Source: an uncultured Eubacteriales bacterium
GTDB taxonomy: Bacteria; Bacillota; Clostridia; Oscillospirales; Acutalibacteraceae
Length of the DNA stretch: 27,543 bases
Assembly (NCBI GenBank): GCA_934630515.1
Contig: CAKTVV010000028.1
Span: 1 to 27,543, forward strand
Direction: 5' to 3'
The translations under genes were made by a program, and so were the position numbers. The notes beneath the pieces are model-generated. The model saw only the letters and a program-made list of their open reading frames with translations, was not told the origin of the DNA and did not search any database. Of this stretch, positions 9,125-16,287 are shown piece after piece (position 1 is the stretch's first letter; the number at the start of each line of letters is the position of its first letter).

Positions 9125-9886
9125 TTAGCCATTTTTTATACAAGCCGGGAACGCCGTCAAAATCCACTCCGGTTTTTCGGTAAATATGCTTAGTTTTTCC
9201 TTTTCCGACAAGGATCGACAGGCTCCCTCGGGCAAGGTCTCATCCAGCTCCAGACCGCCCATGGCGGCTCGCTTGAGCCAGATCACGGTGCATCCTACCG
9301 CCAGAAACATCCGCTTGATCTGGTGGAATTTCCCCTCGCAGATGGCGACCGCTACCAGCGGCTGATTCCCCTCCTCCAGCACGGTCACGCCGGCGGGGCG
9401 GCAGCGGGTGCCGTCCGCCAGAGTGGGGCCTGCCCGAAAGGCGGCGGCAGCCTCATCGGACAGCGGCTTGTCCAGACGGGCGAGATAGCGCTTGTAAACA
9501 TGGCGGCGGGGGGAGAGCATGGCGTGCGCCAGCTCGCCGTCGTCGGTGATGAGGGTCAGTCCGTGGGTGTCCTTATCCAGCCGCCCGGCAGGGAACAGCC
9601 CCCGCCGCCGGTATTCCTCCGGCAGCAGGTCGATGACCGTCTGCGCCTTGGGATCCCGGGAGACGCACAGCACGCCGGCGGGCTTGTTGAGCATCAGATA
9701 GACGTGGGCGGCGTAGTTTAGCGGTCTCCCGTCCACGGCAATGGTGACGGCGGCGGGGTCTATCTTTTTCGCCGGGTCCCGGCACACGGCACCGTCCACC
9801 GTCACCCGCCCGCTGCGGATCGTCCACCCCGCCTCGCTGCGGGTGCAGGTGGATTGGGAGCAGAGCAGCTTATCCAGTCGTTCCAT
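9125..9886 (-). CDS. rsuA: 16S rRNA pseudouridine synthase, RsuA family
   Basis: Converts uridine to pseudouridine in 16S rRNA (position 516 in E. coli RsuA). 253 aa, normal length. Residues 1-50 are an S4 RNA-binding domain (MERLDKLLCS, SGRVTVDG), followed by LMLNKPAGVLC and the catalytic motif GRLDKDTHGL at 101-110 with the active Asp at 104; the family motif HQIKRMF lies near 190. The AAAGGAGG of the start is 14 bases before the ATG at 9886, slightly long. It lies 31 bases after the DUF4830 gene on the same strand, so probably co-transcribed. RluB/RluE-type specificity cannot be excluded. A weak hairpin (TGGC/GCCA flanked by T-tracts) near 9117-9132 may end transcription. Confidence 0.92.
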   Translation of the reverse strand: MERLDKLLCSQSTCTRSEAGWTIRSGRVTVDGAVCRDPAKKIDPAAVTIAVDGRPLNYAAHVYLMLNKPAGVLCVSRDPKAQTVIDLLPEEYRRRGLFPAGRLDKDTHGLTLITDDGELAHAMLSPRRHVYKRYLARLDKPLSDEAAAAFRAGPTLADGTRCRPAGVTVLEEGNQPLVAVAICEGKFHQIKRMFLAVGCTVIWLKRAAMGGLELDETLPEGACRSLSEKEKLSIFTEKPEWILTAFPACIKNG

Positions 9887-9917
9887 GGGCTGTTTTTCTT
9901 CCTCCTTTGCGGGCGGT

Positions 9918-10382
9918 TCAGGGGGCGGTGGGGGTCATCGGGCGCAGCCCCTGCCGCACACCGTCCTGCCGGGTGGAGGCGATGTCGCCCCCCACCACGG
10001 TATCCCGGTAGACATACAGATGCGCCTGCACCGTATCGTCACCGGGGTAATTGGTGACCGTATACGTCCAGCACTTCACCCGTTTGCCCCGGCAGGGGGA
10101 GAGATCCATCCCCGCCTCCTGCTGCAGAACGTTATAGGCGGCAAAGCTCTCGTCGAATTCCGCCGGGATCAGCACCTCCCGCACCTCGCCGGTGGGCTGT
10201 ACCTCATAGCCCAGCCCCTGCAGATAGGCGATCCGCTGGGCGTCGGTGGCGGCGGATGCCGCTGCAGGCGCCGCCGCTCCGGGATGCAGGGACAGGGTGA
10301 CGATCAGCGCCAGCAGGGTCAGCACCGCCGCCAGTCCGGCGATCACCCGGGGTCGGGTGGTTTTCATAGACAGCACAAACAT
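9918..10382 (-). CDS. DUF4830 domain protein, membrane-anchored
   Basis: 154 residues. A short N-terminal tail is followed by one hydrophobic segment (VIAGLAAVLTLLALIVTLSL), then an Ala-rich linker and an extracytoplasmic domain matching my knowledge of DUF4830: YLQGLGYEV, EVLIPAEFDESFAAYNVLQQ, GMDLSPCRGKRVKCWTYTVT and a closing VVGGDIAST. DUF4830 is common in clostridia and has no known function. The ATG at 10382 has GGAGGAG 8 bases upstream; a second Met six codons in (MKTTRPR) is the alternative start. It is located 59 bases after asnB and 31 bases before rsuA on the same strand. Confidence 0.82.
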   Translation of the reverse strand: MFVLSMKTTRPRVIAGLAAVLTLLALIVTLSLHPGAAAPAAASAATDAQRIAYLQGLGYEVQPTGEVREVLIPAEFDESFAAYNVLQQEAGMDLSPCRGKRVKCWTYTVTNYPGDDTVQAHLYVYRDTVVGGDIASTRQDGVRQGLRPMTPTAP

Positions 10383-10441
10383 GATGATCTCCTCCGCATC
10401 GTATTCGTCTCATATAGAATACTATGCAGAGAGCGTCCGGT

Positions 10442-12271
10442 TCAGTCCTCGAAATATACGCCGTACCACACGAGGAACATATACACCGTCCAGATCTTGC
10501 GGGAATTGTCCTTTTTGCCCGCCTTGTGCTGCTCCAGCAGCCGCAGCAGCTCCTCGGTGTGGAAATACTGCCGGGCGGCGGGAGACTCAAAGGCAGCTTT
10601 CACCTTGTTATAGTAGGCGTCCTCCCGCAGCCATACCCGGATGGGCACCGGGAAGCCCAGCTTGGGCTTGGTGGCGGCGGATTCCGGCACATGGCGCTCC
10701 GCCGCCAGCCGCATGGCGTATTTGGTGGTGCCGGCTGCCACCCGGTGCTTGACGGGGATACGGGAGGCGACCTCGAACACCTCTTTATCCAGGAACGGCA
10801 CCCGCAGCTCCAGAGAGTGCGCCATGCTCATCCGGTCGGCCTTCAGCAGAATATCCCCCACCATCCAGCGGTTGATATCCAGATACTGCATCCGGGTCAC
10901 GTCGTCCAGCCCCCGGCACCGGTCGTAGTATTCCTTGGTGAGAGCGGTGGGGTCGGTGGCGGGAATATCCCGCAGCAGCTTGGCCTTTTCCTTTTGCGTG
11001 AACATATTGGCGTTGCCGATGAACCGTTCCTCGATGGTCTTGGAGCCACGGATGAGGAAGGATTTGCCCTTGAAGTCAAAGGGAATGGCGCCGACCACGG
11101 CAGCGGCGGCTTTGCGCAGAAACCGGGGCAGCCGCTGATATCCCCGCAGGGAGGTGGGCTCGTGATAGATGCGATAGCCGCCGAACAGCTCGTCCGCTCC
11201 TTCGCCGGACAGTACCACCTTGACCTTTTCCGCCGCCAGCTTGGAGACGAAATAGAGCGCCACGCAGGAGGGGTCCGCCAGAGGCTGATCCAGATAATAC
11301 TGCACCTTGGGCAGCGCCTCCCAGTATTCCTCCTCGCCGATGATGTGGACGTGATGCTCGATGCCCACCTCCTTGGCCAGCTCGGCGGCGTAGTTGCTCT
11401 CGTTATAGTGCTGGCCGTTGTCAAAGCCCACGGTGAACGCCTTCTGTCCGCCGAAATAGGACGCCACAAAGCTGGAATCCACCCCGCCGGACAGGAAGCA
11501 GCCCACCTCCACATCGCTGATGCGGTGCGCCGCCACCGAGTCGGTGAACGCCCGGTCAATCTCGTCCACCGCCTGCTCCAGCGTCATGCTTTCGTCCGGG
11601 TGGAAGGTCGGCTCCCAGTAGCGGGTGATCTCCACCTGCCCGTCGGCATAGGTGAGATAATGCGCCGGGGGCAGGCAATAAATATCCTTGAAAAAGGTTT
11701 CAGCGGGCACGGAATACTGGAAGGACAGATAGCTGTCCAGCGCCGCCGGGTTCAGCTCCTTTTTCACGTCCGGGTGGGCGAGAATGGATTTGATCTCCGA
11801 GCCGAATACCAGCCGCCCGTCCGCCAGCCGGGTGTAGTGCATGGGCTTGATGCCGAAATAGTCCCGGGCGAGGAACAGCCGCCGCTCCGGGATGCTCCAG
11901 ATGGCGAAGCCGAACATCCCCCGCAGCCGGGGCAGCAGATCGGCGCCCCATTCCTCATAGCCGTGGAGCAGGGTCTCGCCGTCGCCGTTGGTGGAAAAGG
12001 TATGTCCCAGCGCCTGCAGCTCCTGCCGTAGCGTCTGATAATTGTAGATCTCTCCGTTGAACATCAGCGCCAGAGTCTTATCCTCGTTATACAGGGGCTG
12101 CTGCGCCGCCTCCAGATCGATGATGCTCAGCCGGCGGAATCCCATCGCCAGCGTATCGTCCAGATAGTACCCATCTGCGTCGGGTCCCCGATGGGTGATC
12201 TTTTCGGTCATCTGCCGCAGGTATTCCTCCCGGTTCACCAGCTGACCGGTAAAGCCGCATATTCCGCACAT
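10442..12271 (-). CDS. asnB: Asparagine synthetase B, glutamine-hydrolysing
   Basis: Makes asparagine from aspartate, glutamine and ATP in the cytoplasm. 609 aa, the size of the long bacterial form. The start is fixed by chemistry: MCGICGF at 12271 puts the nucleophile Cys at position 2 after Met removal; the longer frame to 12295 (MQEKGAFT prefix) would bury it, and AAAGGAG lies correctly before 12271. The class II amidotransferase domain covers residues 2-210 (RGPDADG, FNGEIYNYQTLR), and the synthetase domain carries the pyrophosphatase loop SGGVDSS near 260. Asparagine-synthetase-like enzymes can also amidate cell-wall or natural-product substrates, but nothing nearby suggests that. Upstream there is a likely promoter overlapped by a dyad. 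Confidence 0.95.
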   Translation of the reverse strand: MCGICGFTGQLVNREEYLRQMTEKITHRGPDADGYYLDDTLAMGFRRLSIIDLEAAQQPLYNEDKTLALMFNGEIYNYQTLRQELQALGHTFSTNGDGETLLHGYEEWGADLLPRLRGMFGFAIWSIPERRLFLARDYFGIKPMHYTRLADGRLVFGSEIKSILAHPDVKKELNPAALDSYLSFQYSVPAETFFKDIYCLPPAHYLTYADGQVEITRYWEPTFHPDESMTLEQAVDEIDRAFTDSVAAHRISDVEVGCFLSGGVDSSFVASYFGGQKAFTVGFDNGQHYNESNYAAELAKEVGIEHHVHIIGEEEYWEALPKVQYYLDQPLADPSCVALYFVSKLAAEKVKVVLSGEGADELFGGYRIYHEPTSLRGYQRLPRFLRKAAAAVVGAIPFDFKGKSFLIRGSKTIEERFIGNANMFTQKEKAKLLRDIPATDPTALTKEYYDRCRGLDDVTRMQYLDINRWMVGDILLKADRMSMAHSLELRVPFLDKEVFEVASRIPVKHRVAAGTTKYAMRLAAERHVPESAATKPKLGFPVPIRVWLREDAYYNKVKAAFESPAARQYFHTEELLRLLEQHKAGKKDNSRKIWTVYMFLVWYGVYFED

Positions 12272-12333
12272 AGTGAATGCTCCTTTTTCTTGCATGGTCT
12301 GTCCGCCGGAAAGAGTTAGGCGGTATTTTGCTT

Positions 12334-12384
12334 ATTCTACCACGAAATCCCGGGAAATAAAAGCGCTATTTGCAATTTTCCCGG
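12334..12384 (-). promoter_or_regulatory. asnB promoter with overlapping dyad
   Basis: On the minus strand TAGAAT (12334-12339) is a plausible -10 for asnB; no good -35 is seen at 17 bases. A dyad CCGGGAAAT (12350-12358) with ATTTTCCCGG (12375-12384) covers the -35 zone. It could be an operator or a weak terminator of the XRE gene that ends at 12407, although no T-run follows. Confidence 0.4.
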
Positions 12385-12406
12385 AAAAGCGGGAGGATCG
12401 ACCCCA

Positions 12407-12733
12407 TCAACGGGGGGCTTGCCGCTCCCGCTTGTAGAGCAGGAAGCGAATATACTGCCGCACCTCCTGCAGCTCCTCCTCCGTCAGCGGCACCGACAGC
12501 CGCAGACAATCCCGCCGGTCGCCGTACGGCTCCGGCGTATCCGTCAGCCCCAGCAGATAGTCGGCGGAAACATGAAAATACCGGGCGATGGCGGCCTTGA
12601 TCTCGTCCGGCGGCTCGCTTTTATCCCGTTCATAGGAAGAAACGGAATGCTTATTGATGTGCAGTGCCAGTGCCAGTTCGTCCTGTGTCAGTCCGGCGTC
12701 CCTGCGCAGATCCACCAGTCGTTCCCCGATCAT
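12407..12733 (-). CDS. XRE-family transcriptional regulator
   Basis: 108-residue cytoplasmic repressor-type protein. The helix-turn-helix occupies residues about 4-58 (MIGERLVDLRRDAGLTQDEL, ALHINKHSVSSYERDKSEPP, YFHVSADYLLGL), followed by a helical C-terminal tail (TEEELQEVRQYIRFLLYKRE) that probably dimerises. The frame is open further upstream, but AAAAGGAG ends 9 bases before the ATG at 12733 and the longer frame adds only low-complexity basic residues that overlap the promoter, so this is the start. It is divergent from the small zinc-ribbon gene at 12884, with promoters back to back, which suggests control of itself and that gene. Confidence 0.92.
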   Translation of the reverse strand: MIGERLVDLRRDAGLTQDELALALHINKHSVSSYERDKSEPPDEIKAAIARYFHVSADYLLGLTDTPEPYGDRRDCLRLSVPLTEEELQEVRQYIRFLLYKRERQAPR

Positions 12734-12754
12734 ATCCCCATCTCCTTTTCTGCG

Positions 12755-12784
12755 ATTATAGAATAATTTTCGCTTTTTTCTTAA
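12755..12784 (-). promoter_or_regulatory. Promoter of the XRE regulator
   Basis: On the minus strand TATAAT (12755-12760) preceded at 18 bases by TTAAGA (12779-12784). A loose dyad GCGATTATA...TTTTCGC (12752-12773) overlaps the -10 and may be an autoregulatory operator (inference). Confidence 0.65.
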
Positions 12785-12788
12785 ATTG

Positions 12789-12817
12789 TTGACAAATAAG
12801 CGATTTATTCGTATAAT
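12789..12817 (+). promoter_or_regulatory. Perfect consensus promoter for the zinc-ribbon gene
   Basis: TTGACA (12789-12794), 17-base spacer, TATAAT (12812-12817): all 12 consensus positions match. Two related boxes, AGCGATTTATT in the spacer and AGTCGATAAATATT just after the -10, could be operator half-sites for the divergent XRE protein. A promoter this strong would normally need repression. Confidence 0.88.
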
Positions 12818-12883
12818 AGTCGATAAATATTCAACTTTTTCGGGAAATGAAGAAAAATACAAGACAAAAGAGGAATGGGCGCT

Positions 12884-13102
12884 ATGTATGGATGGTTCCG
12901 GGCAAAAAAACGACCGCTCCGCTCCTCTGCTGTGGAGGAGTATGAGCGGTGCGTGCTGTGCGGGCGGCGGACGGAGGTGCCGGTCACCCGTCCGGTGGAG
13001 CAGCGGGAATCCTTCGTGTCCGGCTGCGGGCAGCTGTGCCCTGCCTGCAGAGAGTGGCTGCGCCGGGAGCAGCAGCGGATGGAACGCACCGGACGGATAT
13101 AA
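12884..13102 (+). CDS. Small zinc-ribbon-like protein, 72 aa
   Basis: Not recognised by name. MYGWFRAKKRPLRS start; Cys residues at 23, 26, 48, 52 and 55 (CVLC ... CGQLCPAC) form a plausible zinc ribbon, followed by a basic/acidic helix REWLRREQQRMERTG. An ATG nine bases earlier (12875) is in frame, but it would be only one base from the GAGG at 12870-12873, whereas 12884 has the correct spacing of 10. It is read from a perfect consensus promoter, divergent from the XRE gene, and ends at a strong terminator. Such small Cys-rich proteins may bind nucleic acid or buffer zinc; function is unknown. Confidence 0.75.
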   Translation: MYGWFRAKKRPLRSSAVEEYERCVLCGRRTEVPVTRPVEQRESFVSGCGQLCPACREWLRREQQRMERTGRI

Positions 13103-13106
13103 CAGA

Positions 13107-13143
13107 AACAGGCGCCGGAGAGAAAAACTCTCCGGCGCCTGTT
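13107..13143. terminator. Bidirectional terminator between zinc-ribbon gene and hsp20
   Basis: Perfect 14-base stem from CAGGCGCCGGAGAG (13109-13122) with CTCTCCGGCGCCTG (13128-13141), loop AAAAA, plus two A-T pairs outward. T-rich sequence follows on both strands, and both convergent genes end within 15 bases. Confidence 0.92.
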
Positions 13144-13153
13144 CTATGCAGGA

Positions 13154-13606
13154 TCATTCAATCTCTACATGATGGGCTTGCGGCAGTGCCTCGGTCTTTT
13201 TCGGCAGGGTCAGCTTCAGCACGCCGTCCTCGTAGCGGGCGGTGATGCTGTCGGCCTGAATGCCGCTCAGGTCAAATTCCCGGCTGTAGGAGCCATAGGA
13301 ACGCTCACAGCGGACATACTTGCCCTTCTTGTCCTTGTCCTCGTGCTCCGAATGACGCTCGGCGTGGACGGTCAGCACATCGCCGTTTACATCCAGATGG
13401 ATGTCCTTCTTATCGAAGCCCGGCAGATCTGCCTCCAGCGTGTAGTGGTCGCCCTCGTCCTTTACATCGGTCTTGAACTCTGCCAGCCGGTCGTCCTCAA
13501 AGAATCCGAACGGATTGCCGAAGAACCGGCGTTCCATCTCGTCCATATCCCGGAACGGGTTGTACAGAGTATTGTTTTTACGGGCATACGGTTTCATTTC
13601 AAACAT
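13154..13606 (-). CDS. Hsp20 / alpha-crystallin small heat-shock protein
   Basis: ATP-independent holdase chaperone, 150 aa, typical of the family. An N-terminal arm with NPFRDMDEMERRFFGNPFGF is followed by the alpha-crystallin domain from about residue 43 (FKTDVKDEGDHYTLEADLPG to LTLPKK), with the family signature YEDGVLKLTLPK. The usual C-terminal IXI motif is replaced by VEIE at the end. GGAGG lies 8 bases before the ATG at 13606. The upstream gap up to 13767 has a -10-like TATACT on the minus strand near 13752 but no CIRCE element (TTAGCACTC-N9-GAGTGCTAA) that I can find. Confidence 0.93.
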   Translation of the reverse strand: MFEMKPYARKNNTLYNPFRDMDEMERRFFGNPFGFFEDDRLAEFKTDVKDEGDHYTLEADLPGFDKKDIHLDVNGDVLTVHAERHSEHEDKDKKGKYVRCERSYGSYSREFDLSGIQADSITARYEDGVLKLTLPKKTEALPQAHHVEIE

Positions 13607-13767
13607 AAGTCATACCTCCAATAGCGGTTCTGTTTTCAGGATACCCGACCGATACGGAAGCTATACATCGGCGGATCGGGTCGCCGACGGGTCGCAGCCT
13701 CGTCTTTTGGCCTCCATCGGTATCACCTTTCTTTCTTTCGATCTTGCCTATAGTATAGCACAAACGG

Positions 13768-13796
13768 TTGACAGAGCAATGGCTCTGCGGTATAAT
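13768..13796 (+). promoter_or_regulatory. Perfect consensus promoter of the PucR-like gene, with dyad in the spacer
   Basis: TTGACA (13768-13773), 17 bases, TATAAT (13791-13796). CAGAGC-AATG-GCTCTG (13772-13787) is a perfect dyad lying between -35 and -10, placed as a repressor site would be. Confidence 0.85.
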
Positions 13797-13811
13797 AACG
13801 ACGCAGAAAAC

Positions 13812-13826
13812 TGTGCTGTCAGCACA
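13812..13826. promoter_or_regulatory. Palindrome in the leader of the PucR-like gene
   Basis: TGTGCTGTCAGCACA is a perfect 7-1-7 palindrome between the promoter and the ribosome binding site (GGAGG at 13830-13834). It may be an operator for autoregulation, or a short mRNA hairpin. Confidence 0.5.
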
Positions 13827-13839
13827 AACGGAGGACAAA

Positions 13840-15024
13840 ATGGATAAGCAGGTATTGCTGGAGATATTTTTACAGGCTCATTCTCTGGAGCCGCTGGTGG
13901 AGGCGGTGGCGGGAGCACTTTCCTGCCCGGTGCTGGTGACGGACAACGGCTTTCATCTGGTGGCGGCGGCGGATCCGACCGGCTGCGAAGAGCCGGCGTA
14001 CCGGCAGACGCTGGCGCACAGTGTGCTGCCGCTGCCCTTGTGCGCTGCCATCGCCCGGCAGGGGGATGGGGATGACGCCGTACCGACGGTGCTGGGGGAG
14101 CGGCCGGCGCAGGTGCGTCAGCTGTACAGCGGCGGGGCGGCGCTGGGATATATCCTGTATTTGCCCCCTGCCGGGGCGCTGCCCGCCGATCCGGCACTGT
14201 CTCTGGCGGAGCAGCTGATCGCCAAGCAGTTCTATTGCGAAAAGCACGCCGGCGGCGCTGCCGCCGATACGGCGGAGGAGATCCTCACCGATCTGCTGGA
14301 CGGCAAATTCCCCGATGAGGAGCGGTTCCGCCGCCGGGTGGCGGGTACCTATCTGGCGCATTTCCGCCCGGAACGGTTGGCGCTGCTGACCCCGCCCGCC
14401 GCCGAAACGCTGACCCGGCGGGAGGCGCTGCCCCAGCAATTCTCCCGGGAGTTTCAGGCGTCGCTGTCGTTCTTTTATCGGGGGCAGCTGGCGGTGCTTC
14501 TTCACGCCGACCACGATCTGCAGCAGCTGGAGGCGGTGGCACGGCGGGGGCAGCTGACGGTGGCGGTGTCGGGGCGGCTGCCGACGCTGTACAGCGTGGC
14601 GGCACTGTATCCGGCGGTGGCGGATACGCTGGCATACTACCGCCGGCGGGATGGCGCACCGGGACTGATCCGATGCGAGGATTATGCGCTGCTGATGCTG
14701 CTGCGCCGGGCGCAGGGGCGGTATATGGAGGGGGATATTCGCCCGCTGTATGAGCATGACCGGGACACCGGTGGGGCGCTGTGTCTTACTTATTATACTT
14801 ATTTGATCTGCGGCCGGTCGCTGCAGGCGACCGGGGAGCGGCTGTTCACCCACCGGAATACCATCCAGTATCGGCTGCACAAGCTGCGGGAGGAATACGG
14901 CATCGATACCCAATCGCCGGAGCGGTTCACCGCCCATCTGCTGTCTCTGGCGCTGGCGCTGGTGCAACTGGGACAGGAGCAGCCGTTTCTGCCCCCGCCG
15001 CCGGAGGAAGCCGGCAGCATTTGA
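13840..15024 (+). CDS. PucR/CdaR-like transcriptional regulator
   Basis: 394-residue probable transcription factor. The C-terminal helix-turn-helix of the PucR type lies at about residues 319-352 (YTYLICGRSLQATGERLFTH followed by RNTIQYRLHKLREEYGID). The N-terminal and middle regions resemble a GAF-like sensor (CPVLVTDNGFHLVAAADPT) and a GGDEF-like remnant (AVLLHADHDLQQLEAV), as in other PucR proteins. The frame extends upstream to 13768, but that start would sit inside the -35 box; GGAGG 5 bases before ATG 13840 decides it. The gene precedes the glycan cluster, though a separate promoter at its stop codon probably reads that cluster. The ligand is unknown. Confidence 0.85.
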   Translation: MDKQVLLEIFLQAHSLEPLVEAVAGALSCPVLVTDNGFHLVAAADPTGCEEPAYRQTLAHSVLPLPLCAAIARQGDGDDAVPTVLGERPAQVRQLYSGGAALGYILYLPPAGALPADPALSLAEQLIAKQFYCEKHAGGAAADTAEEILTDLLDGKFPDEERFRRRVAGTYLAHFRPERLALLTPPAAETLTRREALPQQFSREFQASLSFFYRGQLAVLLHADHDLQQLEAVARRGQLTVAVSGRLPTLYSVAALYPAVADTLAYYRRRDGAPGLIRCEDYALLMLLRRAQGRYMEGDIRPLYEHDRDTGGALCLTYYTYLICGRSLQATGERLFTHRNTIQYRLHKLREEYGIDTQSPERFTAHLLSLALALVQLGQEQPFLPPPPEEAGSI

Positions 15025-15049
15025 CAACCGGGGCGGTTTGTGCTATTGT
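15021..15049 (+). promoter_or_regulatory. Promoter of the glycan cluster, overlapping the PucR-like stop codon
   Basis: TTGACA (15021-15026), 17-base spacer, extended -10 TGCTATTGT (-10 hexamer TATTGT at 15044-15049). The upstream gene's TGA is inside the -35 hexamer. Transcription from here would give a leader of about 300 bases before the ATG at 15358. Confidence 0.75.
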
Positions 15050-15055
15050 TTAGAT

Positions 15056-15357
15056 AAAACGATCGGGGGACAATGGTTCCGGAAACGGAACATTTTCCCG
15101 TTTTGTTCGCCTCATCATTCGCAATACAACAGTATTGCTGCGTTCTTCAACGGATCATACGAAAAAATCTTCTCGTATCCGATCGGAGATTTTCGGCAAA
15201 CCGCATTTTTAGCGGCACGGCACCCGACCGAAGCATACTGGCGTATGCTGTGCGGAGGGCAACAAAGCCGATACGGACGCCGTTCAGCCGAAAAAACCGG
15301 TGTACTCCGATTGCTTTGTCCAGCGGTAAGATCGTGGCGGAACCGGAGGGAGACTGT
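15056..15357 (+). other. Hairpin-rich leader or intergenic repeat upstream of the glycosyltransferase
   Basis: About 300 bases without a convincing gene. It holds a series of small perfect hairpins: GTTCCG-GAAA-CGGAAC (15076-15091), GCAATAC-AACA-GTATTGC (15121-15138), ATACGA/TCGTAT (15157-15178), CCGC/GCGG (15201-15215) and AGCATAC-TGGC-GTATGCT (15232-15249). A 72-codon frame on the minus strand (15147-15365) has no ribosome binding site. No terminator-type stem with T-run precedes the gene. It may be a structured 5' leader, a family of intergenic repeats, or both. I do not recognise a known riboswitch. Confidence 0.55.
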
Positions 15358-16257
15358 ATGCGCATCGCTGCTGTGGTGGTGACCTATAACCGGCTGGACA
15401 CCCTGCGGCGCTGCCTTGCCGCTGTGGCGGGGCAGCAGCCTGCTGCCCCGGATATACTGGTGGTGGATAATCACAGCACCGACGGCACCGCCGCCTTTTT
15501 GGCAGAGCAGGCTGCCGCCGGGCGGCTGCAATACCGGGATACCGGTGCCAACATCGGCGGCGCCGGCGGGTTCAGCGCCGGCATGGGCTGGGCGGTGGAG
15601 GCAGGCTACACCCATCTGTGGGTGATGGACGACGACTGCATTCCCCAGCCGGATGCGCTGGCGGCGCTGGTCGCCGCCCATGAGCAGCTGAATGGGAACT
15701 ATGGCTTTCTGTCCGGCATCGCCTATTGGCGGGACGGCTCCCGCTGCCGCATGAATATCCAGAAGCGCACTCTTACCGCCCGTCTGGAGCGGCTGGAGCG
15801 CCCGCTGGAGCCGGTCATCATGGCGACCTTTGTATCTGCCTTTATTCCCGCCGAGCGGGTGCGGGCGGTGGGGCTGCCGTATAAGGAGTTTTTCATCTGG
15901 GCGGACGATCTGGAATACACCCGCCGCCTGTCCCGGCGGTATCCCGGCTATGCGGTGACCGGCTGCCGGGTGCTGCACGATATGGCGCATAACCGGCGGG
16001 TGGATATTGCCGCCGACACCCCGGAGCGGCTGTTCCGCTATCGGTATCTGTACCGCAACGAGGTGTTCCTCTATCGCCGTGAGGGGCTGCGGGGGCGGCT
16101 GTATATGACGGCCCGGCTGCTGTGTCATTGCCTGCGGGTGGCGGTCAGCGCCGCCCCGGATAAGCGCCGCCGCATCGGCGTGATCCTGCGTTCCGCCCGT
16201 CAGGGGCGGCATTTTCATCCTGTTGCAGACTATCCGGCGCCCCCCTGTGGGGAGTGA
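15358..16257 (+). CDS. Glycosyltransferase family 2, GlfT2-like
   Basis: Transfers a sugar from a nucleotide donor onto a growing surface glycan at the cytoplasmic membrane face. 299 aa. The GT-A fold starts at VVVTYNRLDTL (residues 6-16), then VVDNHSTDGT, the NIGGAGGFSAGM loop (65-76) and LWVMDDDCIPQPD with the metal-binding DDD at 91-93; a later WADDLEY carries the presumed base. The GGAGGF and MDDD pattern is typical of galactofuranosyl- or rhamnosyl-transferases, but the sugar is not proven. A longer frame runs from 15073 through the leader; GGAGG 11 bases before ATG 15358 and loss of any domain similarity upstream support the shorter form. The Wzx gene follows after 30 bases. Confidence 0.9.
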   Translation: MRIAAVVVTYNRLDTLRRCLAAVAGQQPAAPDILVVDNHSTDGTAAFLAEQAAAGRLQYRDTGANIGGAGGFSAGMGWAVEAGYTHLWVMDDDCIPQPDALAALVAAHEQLNGNYGFLSGIAYWRDGSRCRMNIQKRTLTARLERLERPLEPVIMATFVSAFIPAERVRAVGLPYKEFFIWADDLEYTRRLSRRYPGYAVTGCRVLHDMAHNRRVDIAADTPERLFRYRYLYRNEVFLYRREGLRGRLYMTARLLCHCLRVAVSAAPDKRRRIGVILRSARQGRHFHPVADYPAPPCGE

Positions 16258-16287
16258 ATCGCCCTTCTGTCTGCCGGAGGGATCGTT

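Noticed and set aside
10424..12031. 535-codon plus-strand frame opposite asnB
   Set aside because: Shadow of asnB; no ribosome binding site or conserved motif.
13607..13767. CIRCE heat-shock operator upstream of hsp20
   Set aside because: No TTAGCACTC-N9-GAGTGCTAA-like repeat is present.
13599..13838. 79-codon minus-strand frame upstream of hsp20
   Set aside because: It runs through the divergent promoter region and overlaps the hsp20 ribosome binding site and start; no codon bias.
15147..15365. 72-codon minus-strand frame in the leader upstream of the glycosyltransferase
   Set aside because: No ribosome binding site, crosses the hairpins and the start of the real gene; kept only as a possible sign of a repeat element.
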